A DNA stretch of 33,337 nt from Nitrospirota bacterium (GTDB lineage Bacteria > Nitrospirota > Thermodesulfovibrionia > Thermodesulfovibrionales > JdFR-88), in NCBI GenBank assembly GCA_021840255.1, contig JAKBYX010000019.1:1-33337 (forward strand). Reading direction: 5' to 3'. A model generated the notes under the pieces. It was not told where the DNA came from and did not search any database. It saw nothing but the letters and a program-made list of their open reading frames with translations. Positions 1-7,820 of this stretch are shown one piece after another. Numbering within the stretch: position 1 is the stretch's first letter; each line of letters begins with the position of its first letter. The translations under genes were made by a program, and so were the position numbers.

Positions 1-72
1 CTCGCGGACTCGGCTGCCAGGAAATCCGCAGCAAGCCTTGTGGAAGAAATAAAGAGGGAAAGAAGGAGATAG
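1..72 (+). CDS. C-terminal end of an upstream ORF, possibly dxr
   Basis: Frame 1 is open from the window edge to a TAG at 70-72 and encodes a charged, helical 23-residue tail ending in EIKRERRR. The stop lies 3 nt before the rseP start, so the two genes are probably co-transcribed. In many bacteria the gene directly before rseP is dxr (1-deoxy-D-xylulose 5-phosphate reductoisomerase), and a helical C-terminus fits that. The assignment is by position only, because no catalytic motif is inside the window. Confidence 0.45.
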   Translation, partial: LADSAARKSAASLVEEIKRERRR

Positions 73-75
73 TTT

Positions 76-1170
76 TTGATCCTGCTCTGGGCCGTTGTAC
101 TCCTGGGCATACTTGTATTCGTTCATGAATTCGGCCATTTCCTGTTTGCCAAACTCTTGGGCGTAAAAGTCCTTAAATTTTCCCTTGGCTTCGGGCCGAG
201 GGTCGCCGGATTCAAAAAAGGGGACACCGAGTACCTGCTGTCGGCCCTGCCGCTTGGCGGATACGTGAAGATGCTTGGGGAGGAACAGGGTGAAGAGCTG
301 GACCCTGCCCAAAAGCGCTTCGCCTTCAATTTTCAGCCCGTCTGGAAACGAATAACGATCGTTTTTGCCGGACCTTTCTTCAACGTCCTTCTGGCTTTTC
401 TTATCTTTTGCGTCCTGCTGGCCGTCAAACTTCCCATAAACATCCCCAAATTTTCCGATATTACCCCGAATGTGGGTGCGGTAATGAAGGGTTCCCCCGC
501 GGAAAAGGCCGGGATCATGCCCGGAGACCTGATAACAGCTATAAACGGAAAGCCCGTGAGCACTTGGATGGAACTTGTGGCGGTGGTCAGCTCTCAGGCC
601 GGGCATGAGATATCCCTTACGGTCAGAAGGGGACGCGGGACGCTGAATTTCAAGCTGGTCCCGGAAGCCGTTAAGGAAAAGACGATGGAAGGGCAGATGG
701 TGACGGTCGGAAGGATAGGCATTCAGAGGGCCGGGGACGCCATTCCTTTTTATATCATAACGGCAAAAAGCGTTTTGGCCGTGCCGTACAAGGCCTCGGT
801 CGCAACTTACAGGCTTACGGTCTTTATCTGCCAGTCCGTAAAGAGCCTTATCACGGGGGTCTTTTCTCTCAGTTCCATCGGCGGCCCCATCACCATTGTC
901 CAGGAATCCGGCAAGGCTGCGTCCCTTGGTTTGTTTGCCTATCTGATGTTCATGGCCTTTATCAGTATAAATCTCGCCGTCCTGAACCTCCTGCCTGTTC
1001 CAATACTGGACGGGGGGCATATCTTCTTTTTTGCGGTTGAGGCCGCAAGGGGCAAGCCGCTTAGCGAAACTACCCAGACGAACCTTCAGAGGTTTGGGCT
1101 TTTTCTTCTTGTAATTCTTATGGCCTTTGCGGTCAGAAATGACATAGTGAGGCTCATCGGGGGCGGTTGA
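76..1170 (+). CDS. rseP: RseP-type site-2 zinc metalloprotease
   Basis: This is a membrane-embedded site-2 protease of the RseP/MucP family, which cleaves transmembrane substrates such as anti-sigma factors and leftover signal peptides in the inner membrane. The zinc motif HEFGH is at residues 17-21 in the first membrane segment. A single PDZ domain follows at about 126-200, with GSPAEKAGI and GD. The second active-site motif (LDGGH, about 311-315) lies in the C-terminal membrane region. At 364 residues with one PDZ domain it is shorter than the two-PDZ E. coli enzyme (about 450) and matches the common compact form. The start is TTG at 76, supported by an AAGGAG Shine-Dalgarno sequence 8 nt upstream. 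The Nudix gene follows with overlapping stop and start codons. Confidence 0.95.
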   Translation: MILLWAVVLLGILVFVHEFGHFLFAKLLGVKVLKFSLGFGPRVAGFKKGDTEYLLSALPLGGYVKMLGEEQGEELDPAQKRFAFNFQPVWKRITIVFAGPFFNVLLAFLIFCVLLAVKLPINIPKFSDITPNVGAVMKGSPAEKAGIMPGDLITAINGKPVSTWMELVAVVSSQAGHEISLTVRRGRGTLNFKLVPEAVKEKTMEGQMVTVGRIGIQRAGDAIPFYIITAKSVLAVPYKASVATYRLTVFICQSVKSLITGVFSLSSIGGPITIVQESGKAASLGLFAYLMFMAFISINLAVLNLLPVPILDGGHIFFFAVEAARGKPLSETTQTNLQRFGLFLLVILMAFAVRNDIVRLIGGG

Positions 1171-1658
1171 TGTCTTTTAGCCCGAAAAAAACAAAAAAAA
1201 GTACAGGGATCAAAAAAAATGCCGTAAAGATACAGACCTCCGCGGGCGGCGTTATATACAGGCCGTCTCCCGGCGGTTTTTCCCCAGAGGTGGCCCTGGT
1301 TTCCGTGAAGGGGGGGAAGGTATGGACGCTGCCAAAAGGCAAGGCCGATGGCAAAGAGAGCCTGGAGGAGACCGCGCTCAGGGAGGTTTCTGAAGAAACC
1401 GGACTCAGAGGCGAGCTGGCCGGAAGGCTTGGGGAGATAACTTACTGGTATTTTCTCCCGGAGAAGATACGCTGCAAAAAGACGGTCCACTTCTTCCTGA
1501 TGAGATACATAAGCGGAAGCACGGAGGACCACGACTGGGAGGTGGACGCCGCCGCATGGTTCCCGATAGAGAAGGCCCTCGGCGCCGTTTCGTACAAGGG
1601 CGACAGGGAGATGCTGGAGAAGGCAAAAAAAATGATCGATTGGCAAGGCAATGTTTGA
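1170..1658 (+). CDS. Nudix hydrolase (Ap4A hydrolase/MutT-like)
   Basis: The protein carries a perfect Nudix box (G-x5-E-x7-REV-x-EE-x-GL) at about residues 58-80, preceded by WTLPKGK. That combination is typical of the Ap4A-hydrolase and general MutT-like branches. Such enzymes hydrolyse nucleoside diphosphates linked to another group; the substrate cannot be read from the motif. The N-terminus is lysine-rich and encoded by A-tracts. I prefer the ATG at 1170, which overlaps the rseP stop as TGATG, over the in-frame TTG one codon upstream. About 162 residues is normal for a single-domain Nudix protein. The tight rseP junction implies co-transcription, but no functional link to RseP is evident. 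Confidence 0.9.
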   Translation: MSFSPKKTKKSTGIKKNAVKIQTSAGGVIYRPSPGGFSPEVALVSVKGGKVWTLPKGKADGKESLEETALREVSEETGLRGELAGRLGEITYWYFLPEKIRCKKTVHFFLMRYISGSTEDHDWEVDAAAWFPIEKALGAVSYKGDREMLEKAKKMIDWQGNV

Positions 1659-1702
1659 TTTTATTTTGTTTTATTGAAAATCCAATTTAAAAGGCGCGGC
1701 GG

Positions 1703-2170
1703 ATGGGAAAGGTAATCGGCAGGGAAGAGCTCAAATCGGAGCTGGAGACGGTTTTAAAGGGGCGGCCGGGCGCGAAGGTTGTTTTTACGAACGGCTGCTT
1801 TGATATTATCCACGTGGGCCATGTCCGTTATCTGCGCACGGCAAAGAAACTGGGCGATATACTGGTTGTGGGTATGAATACGGACGGATCCGTTTCGCGG
1901 ATAAAACCGGGCAGGCCCATAAATGGAGAGAAAGAAAGGGCGGAAGTGCTCGCCAGCCTGGAAATGGTGGACTATGTAGTTCTTTTTCCCGAGGAAACCC
2001 CTTATGAGTTGATCAGGTATTTGCAGCCCCAGGTGCTGGTAAAGGGCGGCGACTGGAAAAAGGAGGACATCGCCGGCTCAGACATCGTGCCCGTCACGCT
2101 TTCTCTCCCCTATGAAGACGGTTTTTCCACTACCGGCATGATCCGGAAGATTCAATCCCTTCCGAAGTGA
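1703..2170 (+). CDS. rfaE2: D-glycero-beta-D-manno-heptose 1-phosphate adenylyltransferase
   Basis: This is a nucleotidyltransferase of the cytidylyltransferase fold that makes ADP-heptose for the LPS inner core from heptose 1-phosphate and ATP. The signature is TNGCFDIIHVGHVRYL near residues 29-44 (the HxGH motif), followed by RPINGEKERAEVLASL and VKGGDWKKEDI. All are typical of the second half of HldE/RfaE. At 155 residues it is the stand-alone adenylyltransferase; the sugar kinase half is not fused to it and is not in the window. It shows that the organism makes heptose-containing LPS. The final TGA overlaps the GTG start of mfd, so the two are translationally coupled. Confidence 0.93.
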   Translation: MGKVIGREELKSELETVLKGRPGAKVVFTNGCFDIIHVGHVRYLRTAKKLGDILVVGMNTDGSVSRIKPGRPINGEKERAEVLASLEMVDYVVLFPEETPYELIRYLQPQVLVKGGDWKKEDIAGSDIVPVTLSLPYEDGFSTTGMIRKIQSLPK

Positions 2171-5100
2171 ACATCCAGAAGGCCTTTGAGGAATTCAAAA
2201 AAGGTTTTTTCCCCGTTTCCGGCCTGAAAGAACAGGAACCGCAAGGGGGCAGTATATATTCCCTGAGGGGTTCAAGTCCCGCTTTGGTTCTTGCCCTTGC
2301 CCAACTGGAGGCGCTGGACAAGGGAAATAACAAAAATAAAGGCAGAAAAAGAAAAAAGCCCATCCTTTGCGCCGCGCCTTCCGAGCAGGATGCCATCCGG
2401 CTCCAGAGGGACACGGGTTTCTTTTTGGCGCTGTTTGGCGCAGAGGCTGAAAAAAAAGACACTTTTTTATTGCCTGAGCCTGACGGCCCTGAGGTATCAG
2501 GCAGGCGCGCCCGGTTTTCCCTTCTGGCAGGTGATGTGAACGGCCACGGAAAGCAAGAGACGATCTTCTTTGCCTCAAAGGCCGCGCTTGAAGCTCCTTT
2601 GTGGACCCTTGCGGAACTGGAGGAGAATATAGTCCGTCTGTCGTATCCGGGTTCTTTCCCAAGGGTTGAGCTGGAGAGGCGTCTGGCCGCCATGGGATAC
2701 AAGCCCGTACCTGTCGTAAGCATGCCGGGGCAGTTCAGGATGAAGGGATGGATACTGGATATCTTCCCGGCTGGCGCGGAGGACCCCGCCCGCGTGGAGT
2801 TTTTCGGGGACGATATAGACAGCATGAAACTTTTTGATGTCGAAAGCCAGATGCACACAAAAGATATTTTTTCCCTTGCCGTTCTGCCGGTTAAAGAGCC
2901 GGAGGAAGGCAACCCCGCCGCCCTGGACGGCTTTACTCTTTTTGCGCTGGAAGATGCTTCGCTGATGCCGGAGGCGGTTTTCTCCGGTTACCCGTTCGTA
3001 ACCCTTTCGGGACTTCCCCTTAAGGAAGCAGAACCCGAAGGGCAAATGGCTGCGCTAGTATCGTCCCTGGCCGGCCACGGACTGCTGAGCAATGAGCGGC
3101 GCGATGTGAACCAGATCCCCGGAGCCGTAAAGACCCTGAGAAATGCCGGATATGAGATACTCTTCGTCCTTTCCTCCCATTCGCAGGCGGAGAGGGTAAA
3201 GAACATCCTATGGGAAGACGGACTGCACATGCCGGTCCTGGAACCCGGTGAGGTCTCGCCGTATACCGGCGGCCTTTGCGCCACATACGTTGCACAGGGA
3301 CTTTCAGCGGGCTTTGGTCTGCCAGGGCTCCTGATCGTTACGGACAGGGAACTCTTCGGGGAAAAGCCCGCCTGGAAGCCGATGAAACGCTCCCGGCTGT
3401 CAGGGCTTATCCATACCATGGATGACCTGCAGCCTGGAGACTATGTGGTGCACAGCGACCACGGCATAGGGAAATTCCTTGGCATCACGAAGCAGGAGTC
3501 CGACGGCGCCAGGGCGGACCTGATGATGATCGATTATGCCGATGAAGCGAGAATTTACCTGCCGCTCTACGGCATAGAGAAGGTGCATAAATACAAAAAC
3601 CCCGAAGGCGCAAAGCCTCAGCTCGACAGGCTTGGTGGAAAAGCCTGGGAGCGAAGAAAGGCGCGGGTGAAAAAGCGCCTTAAGGAAATGGCGGAGAAGC
3701 TTGTCCGCATATATGCCGAAAGGGAGGTATCAAAGGGGTTCTCATTCAGCCCGGACACGGAGATGCACGGGGAGTTCGACAGTTTCTTCCCTTACGAGCT
3801 GACCCCCGACCAGTCCCGCGCGGTGGCTGATATAAAAAAGGACATGGAGGGGCCGCGCCCGATGGAGCGTCTGTTGTGCGGGGACGTGGGTTACGGGAAA
3901 ACCGAGGTCGCGATGAGGGCCGCTTTCAAGGCGGTGTTTGATGGCAAGCAGGTGGCCGTCCTGGTCCCCACGACCCTGCTTTGCGAACAGCACTGGAGGA
4001 CGTTCACGCGGAGGTTCTCCGCCTTCCCGGTGAAGATAGATTTTGTCAGCAGGTTCAAGAAAAGGGCCGAAAACCTTGCCGCTTCCATGGCATTTGACAA
4101 GGGTGAAACCGACATACTGATAGGCACGCATGCCATGCTTAAATCCGGCCTGGAAATGAAGAACCTGGGGTTGCTGATAATAGATGAGGAGCACCGTTTC
4201 GGGGTCGCCCAGAAGGAGCGCATAAAAGAAGTAAGGAAAAATGTGGATGTGCTTTTGCTTACCGCCACCCCGATCCCCAGGACATTCCAGATGGCGCTTT
4301 CCGGCATAAGGGATTTAAGCGTGATAGAGACGCCCCCCGAGGAGCGCCTTGCGGTAAAAAGCACCATTGCCGTTTTCAGCAAAACAGTTATAAAAGAGGT
4401 GGTGGAGGCGGAGCTTTCAAGGGGAGGGCAGGTCTTTTTCGTCCATAACAGGATAGAGGACATTGAAAAGCTGATGCGCCTGCTCCGGGAGCTTTTCCCC
4501 GATATTCGAATGGGCATGGCCCACGGCCGGATGAAGGAGAGCGATCTTGAAAAGGTGATGGTCAAATTCCTGGATGGAGGGCTGGACCTTCTTTTGTCGA
4601 CCGCGATAATAGGCGCCGGGCTGGATATCCCGGCAGCCAATACGATAATAGTGGACCGGGCCGACATGATGGGGCTTGCGGACCTCTACCAGCTGAGGGG
4701 CAGGGTAGGCAGGGGCAATGTCAAGGCCTACGCATGGTTCCTTGTCCCGGGGTACGATATCATTACGGAGGACGCCAAAAAGAGGCTTGAAGCCCTGGAG
4801 GAGCTCAGTTACCTGGGGGCCGGTTTCAGGATAGCCCTGAAGGACCTGGAGATAAGGGGAGCGGGCAACCTGCTGGGCGGGGAGCAGTCCGGATATATTG
4901 GCGACATCGGCTTCGAGATGTATGTGGAGATGTTGGAGAAGGCGGTGGCGGAACTGAAGGGTGAGCCCGTAAAAGAGAGGGAACTGCCGGCAGTGGACCT
5001 GAAAGTGGATGCCCTGATACCGGAGACCTACATTGAGGATGTCTCTCTGCGGATCGGTTTTTACCGTAGGATAGCCGGCGCTGAAGACGCCGGTGAGCTT

Positions 5101-5421
5101 AAGAACATAACAGGCGAGCTTGCCGAGCGGTTCGGGCCGCTGCCTGAAGAGGTGAAAAACCTGGCGCAGGTGATGTCTCTGCGGATAGCGGCCGAGGGCG
5201 CAGCGGTCGCCGCGATATCACAGGCCGGGGCAAAAGCCAGGTTCAGGTTCCTTCCTGAGGCGTCTCCCCCCGTGGAAACGCTTTTGAAGGATTTCGCCGG
5301 GAAATTGAGGTTCATGCCCGAAGGGTCTTTTGAGGTGCTGGTCTCCGAGCGCAAGGTGTTGCTGGATGTTGCGTCCGTCCTTGCTCATTTGACAGGCAAC
5401 AGGGATTTTGTTATTTTCTAA
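2167..5421 (+). CDS. mfd: Transcription-repair coupling factor Mfd
   Basis: This ATP-driven DNA translocase removes RNA polymerase stalled at lesions and recruits UvrA. The 1,084 residues are close to the family's usual size (1,148 in E. coli). A UvrB-like N-terminal part is followed by the RNA polymerase-interacting CarD-like domain from about 424 (GDYVVHSDHGIGKFLG). The superfamily 2 helicase core has a Walker A motif GDVGYGKTE near 572, a DEEH box near 674 and motif VI LRGRVGRG near 845. The translocation-in-RecG segment (LKDLEIRGAGNLLGGEQSG) and a C-terminal Mfd domain complete it. The start is GTG at 2167, overlapping the rfaE2 stop as GTGA. Nothing suggests damage. Confidence 0.97.
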   Translation: MNIQKAFEEFKKGFFPVSGLKEQEPQGGSIYSLRGSSPALVLALAQLEALDKGNNKNKGRKRKKPILCAAPSEQDAIRLQRDTGFFLALFGAEAEKKDTFLLPEPDGPEVSGRRARFSLLAGDVNGHGKQETIFFASKAALEAPLWTLAELEENIVRLSYPGSFPRVELERRLAAMGYKPVPVVSMPGQFRMKGWILDIFPAGAEDPARVEFFGDDIDSMKLFDVESQMHTKDIFSLAVLPVKEPEEGNPAALDGFTLFALEDASLMPEAVFSGYPFVTLSGLPLKEAEPEGQMAALVSSLAGHGLLSNERRDVNQIPGAVKTLRNAGYEILFVLSSHSQAERVKNILWEDGLHMPVLEPGEVSPYTGGLCATYVAQGLSAGFGLPGLLIVTDRELFGEKPAWKPMKRSRLSGLIHTMDDLQPGDYVVHSDHGIGKFLGITKQESDGARADLMMIDYADEARIYLPLYGIEKVHKYKNPEGAKPQLDRLGGKAWERRKARVKKRLKEMAEKLVRIYAEREVSKGFSFSPDTEMHGEFDSFFPYELTPDQSRAVADIKKDMEGPRPMERLLCGDVGYGKTEVAMRAAFKAVFDGKQVAVLVPTTLLCEQHWRTFTRRFSAFPVKIDFVSRFKKRAENLAASMAFDKGETDILIGTHAMLKSGLEMKNLGLLIIDEEHRFGVAQKERIKEVRKNVDVLLLTATPIPRTFQMALSGIRDLSVIETPPEERLAVKSTIAVFSKTVIKEVVEAELSRGGQVFFVHNRIEDIEKLMRLLRELFPDIRMGMAHGRMKESDLEKVMVKFLDGGLDLLLSTAIIGAGLDIPAANTIIVDRADMMGLADLYQLRGRVGRGNVKAYAWFLVPGYDIITEDAKKRLEALEELSYLGAGFRIALKDLEIRGAGNLLGGEQSGYIGDIGFEMYVEMLEKAVAELKGEPVKERELPAVDLKVDALIPETYIEDVSLRIGFYRRIAGAEDAGELKNITGELAERFGPLPEEVKNLAQVMSLRIAAEGAAVAAISQAGAKARFRFLPEASPPVETLLKDFAGKLRFMPEGSFEVLVSERKVLLDVASVLAHLTGNRDFVIF

Positions 5422-5422
5422 C

Positions 5423-6220
5423 ATGAAAAAAATCGCCATGCCCGCTTCTTTTTTCTTTTGCATCCGGGTTTTCTTTTTTTCTTTTTTTTTGTTCTTTCTG
5501 CTGATCCCCTCCGTACGTTCGGACGCTGAGGAGCTGAGCCTTGTAGTCCCTCTTGCCCCGTATTCCGTTTTCAGGACGTGGAGCGCGTTTTCTCTGCCGA
5601 AGGGAAGCACATCCATCTCTTATGATATCGAGCGTTCCAAGGACCCCAGCTATTACCTCCACCTCCTGGGACTTTCCTACGGCATATCGGACAGGGCGGA
5701 AGTTACGCTCAATGTCCCCTATATAGACAATCTTCAGGGGGGCAGCGGGTTTGAGGATATCGGAGGCGCGTTTAAATACAGGCTGCGGGCGGAGGGCAGG
5801 TATTCGCCGGCCGCTTCTCTTCTGGTAATGGGTTATCTGCCTACCGGAAGGGATGCCCTGAGCCGCGACGGCGGTGTGGGCGCCGGGGCAGCCCTGAGCC
5901 GGAAGCTGGGCCCGCTGATGGCGCATGCAAATGTCATCTATACGGTCTCCGGCAAAAGCAGCCTCAAGGACGAGTTTGATTTTCTTGCCGGCCTGGACTT
6001 CGCCGCGGCCCATAACCTGAAGATGCTGGGGGAATTCCAGCTCAGAAAAAGCGCTTTTTCGAACAGGGTGGACCTGTCTGAGATACGTTTTGGTTACAGG
6101 CTGTCCAGCGGAGGCGTTTACAACACGCTTGGCATCGGTTTCGACCTTAAAAACAGGCATCCGGAGTTCAGGCTGATGCTGGCATTCGGGGCCTCCTTCG
6201 GCCGTCTGGCCGGACGCTGA
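5423..6220 (+). CDS. Exported beta-barrel-like protein (phenol MetA-pathway/transporter-type)
   Basis: A very hydrophobic, phenylalanine-rich signal peptide encoded by T-tracts is followed by alternating beta-strand sequence. In the middle (about residues 110-175) the pattern is GFEDIGGAFKYRL, then GYLPTG, then GPLMAHANVIYT. This resembles the outer-membrane family described as the MetA pathway of phenol degradation, where a GDl..KYrl element precedes lPTG. The C-terminus ends in alternating strands, as barrels do. I read it as an outer-membrane protein of unknown cargo. The ATG at 5423 lies 2 bp after the mfd stop; an in-frame TTG at 5408 is possible, and neither has a strong Shine-Dalgarno sequence. 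The long T-runs are slippage-prone. Confidence 0.6.
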   Translation: MKKIAMPASFFFCIRVFFFSFFLFFLLIPSVRSDAEELSLVVPLAPYSVFRTWSAFSLPKGSTSISYDIERSKDPSYYLHLLGLSYGISDRAEVTLNVPYIDNLQGGSGFEDIGGAFKYRLRAEGRYSPAASLLVMGYLPTGRDALSRDGGVGAGAALSRKLGPLMAHANVIYTVSGKSSLKDEFDFLAGLDFAAAHNLKMLGEFQLRKSAFSNRVDLSEIRFGYRLSSGGVYNTLGIGFDLKNRHPEFRLMLAFGASFGRLAGR

Positions 6221-6264
6221 AGAAAAAACATGGCCGCTTAATTTTTAATCTTCTATCAAAATAG

Positions 6265-6270
6265 TATAAT
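6265..6270 (+). promoter_or_regulatory. Consensus -10 element directly before tatB
   Basis: A perfect TATAAT ends 6 nt before the tatB ATG, and no Shine-Dalgarno sequence lies between. A plausible -35 is lacking: the hexamer 17 bp upstream matches the consensus at only three of six positions. If used, it would give a leaderless or nearly leaderless message. Confidence 0.5.
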
Positions 6271-6276
6271 AAAAAC

Positions 6277-6684
6277 ATGTTCGGAGACATCCAGGAGCTC
6301 CTTGTAATCTTTATAATAGCCCTCCTTGTCGTCGGCCCCAAGAAATTGCCCGAAGTCGCAAAGGCTGCGGGGAAGTTCGTTGGGGAGCTTAAACGCGCCC
6401 TGACGGAGGTCCGGTTCGAGCTGGACCAGGAGATCAACGCCAAGTCCCGGATGGAACAGTCCAGGGAAGAGGCAAGTGAAGCCGGACGGGAGATGGAGAC
6501 AAAGGAAAAGGCGCAGGCCGTCCCCGAATATGAGAGTGCCAGGGACAGTAATGAAACAGGCGGGCATGAAATGGATTTGCCTGAAACAAACATGCCCGGA
6601 ACAGGTGGACATGAAACAGACGGATCCGGCAAAAAAGCTGAGGACGCCGGACATGCCGCTGGATCCCCGGAGCAGAAGGCATAA
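6277..6684 (+). CDS. tatB: Twin-arginine translocase subunit TatB (TatA/B family)
   Basis: The N-terminus is a single membrane segment with the hallmark hinge (MFGDIQELLVIF, then VVGPKKLPE) followed by an amphipathic helix. A glutamate at position 7 matches the conserved Glu of TatB better than the polar residue of TatA, so I call TatB, though a dual-role TatA/B cannot be excluded. The tail (about residues 70-135) is charged and low in complexity, with two GGHE repeats. TatB and TatC form the receptor for folded proteins with twin-arginine signals. tatC begins 3 nt after the stop. No separate tatA is in the window. Confidence 0.85.
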   Translation: MFGDIQELLVIFIIALLVVGPKKLPEVAKAAGKFVGELKRALTEVRFELDQEINAKSRMEQSREEASEAGREMETKEKAQAVPEYESARDSNETGGHEMDLPETNMPGTGGHETDGSGKKAEDAGHAAGSPEQKA

Positions 6685-6687
6685 ACG

Positions 6688-7476
6688 ATGGCCGATGCAA
6701 GGATGCCCCTCACCGAGCACCTGGTCGAGCTGCGCAAGAGGATATTTATCTCCGCCGCCGGTTTTTTTGCCGCCTTCTGCCTGTGTTTTTATTATTCCGG
6801 GGCTATTTTCAAGGTCCTTACCATACCGTTAAGGTCATACCCAAAGATAAACCTGGTCTATCCCTTTTATCATCTGGCCCAAAGGGCCGGTACCCCCAGC
6901 CTGGTGTTCCTCGCGCCGACGGAGGCCTTCTGGATGTACTTAAAGATGGCCGCCATCGCGGCTTTTATATTGTGCCTCCCCCTGATCTTCCAGCAGGTAT
7001 GGGGGTTCATAGCTCCGGGTCTCATAGCCAGGGAAAAGAGGCTTGTGGCCCCTTTTGTATTTTTTGCCACAGGTTTTTTTGTTTCAGGGGCGGCCTTTTG
7101 TTTCCTTGTGGTGCTGCCGTTCGCGCTTAATTTCCTTCTCCATTATCAAACCGAATATGTAAAACCGATGATATCCGTGGGCAACTACATGGATTTTTGC
7201 CTGAAATTCATACTGGCATTCGGCGCGGTCTTTGAACTGCCGATGGTTTTAGTTGTGCTGGCCCGGATGGGTGTGGTCTCCGCTCAGGCATTGGCAAAAA
7301 ACAGGAAATACGCCGTTCTGGCTGCATTCATAGTGGCCGCCATCCTTACCCCCACCCCGGACGCCTTCAATCAGACCCTCATGGCGCTGCCGATGATAAT
7401 CCTGTATGAGTTTGGTATTATCGGCGCCAGGATATTCGGCAAAAAGAGGTCTCCCGTTGGGCAGCCCGAGGGGTAA
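6688..7476 (+). CDS. tatC: Sec-independent protein translocase TatC
   Basis: TatC is the polytopic core of the twin-arginine translocase and binds the RR signal peptide. The protein begins with the family pattern LTEHLVELRKRI (residues 8-19). It has the FLAPTEAFWMYLK segment, a PLIFQQVWGFIAPGL loop and six predicted membrane helices. The C-terminal part keeps the FELPMVL and TPTPDAFNQ features. At 262 residues it is of normal length. It follows the tatB-like gene by 3 nt, so the two are co-expressed. Confidence 0.96.
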   Translation: MADARMPLTEHLVELRKRIFISAAGFFAAFCLCFYYSGAIFKVLTIPLRSYPKINLVYPFYHLAQRAGTPSLVFLAPTEAFWMYLKMAAIAAFILCLPLIFQQVWGFIAPGLIAREKRLVAPFVFFATGFFVSGAAFCFLVVLPFALNFLLHYQTEYVKPMISVGNYMDFCLKFILAFGAVFELPMVLVVLARMGVVSAQALAKNRKYAVLAAFIVAAILTPTPDAFNQTLMALPMIILYEFGIIGARIFGKKRSPVGQPEG

Positions 7477-7735
7477 AAGCCTCAAGTCCATCGCACGGGA
7501 CATCTCGGAGGGATATACCTCCGTGAACCCGATCTTTTTAAAGCCATTCGAGATAGAGGACCTGAAGGACCTTTACACGGAGCTTGAGAAATGCCTTTCA
7601 GAGATAAGGGCGGAAAAATTTCCTCATGGGCAGATCGAGGCCATCCGGGTAAGAAACCTGAGGCTTCAGAGACTCTATGGCGCCGCCATGGTCATAAGGA
7701 ATTTTGCCAGGGCCAGGCGCGTAATTATTTTCTGA
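7457..7735 (+). CDS. Small hypothetical protein overlapping the end of tatC
   Basis: I do not recognise this 92-residue product. The frame is open from an ATG at 7406 inside tatC, but the better start is a TTG at 7457. That TTG has an AGAGGT ribosome site 6 nt upstream and overlaps tatC by 20 nt. The protein is basic at both ends (KSLKSIARDISEGY and RNFARARRV), with a central acidic helix (FEIEDLKDLYTELEKCLSEI). It has no membrane segment. The composition looks protein-like and the frame runs well past tatC, which favours a real gene in the tat operon. No function can be assigned. Confidence 0.55.
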   Translation: MGSPRGKSLKSIARDISEGYTSVNPIFLKPFEIEDLKDLYTELEKCLSEIRAEKFPHGQIEAIRVRNLRLQRLYGAAMVIRNFARARRVIIF

Positions 7736-7783
7736 AAACTTTTTTTAAGCTTTGGGGGCAGGGCTATATTTGAAGACGCCTAT

Positions 7784-7813
7784 TTGACCCCTTTTTGCTG
7801 CGTATGCTAAGTT
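7784..7813 (+). promoter_or_regulatory. Promoter of the HEAT/HD-GYP pair
   Basis: TTGACC at 7784-7789 and TAAGTT at 7808-7813 are separated by 18 bp. The predicted start point falls at about the ATG at 7821. There is no Shine-Dalgarno sequence, so the message may be leaderless. Confidence 0.5.
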
Positions 7814-7820
7814 AAATACC

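Noticed and set aside
1185-1220. A6C slippery sequence in the Nudix N-terminus, suggesting programmed frameshifting
   Set aside because: The heptamer is not in the A_AAA_AAC register of the gene's frame, and the gene is intact without a shift.
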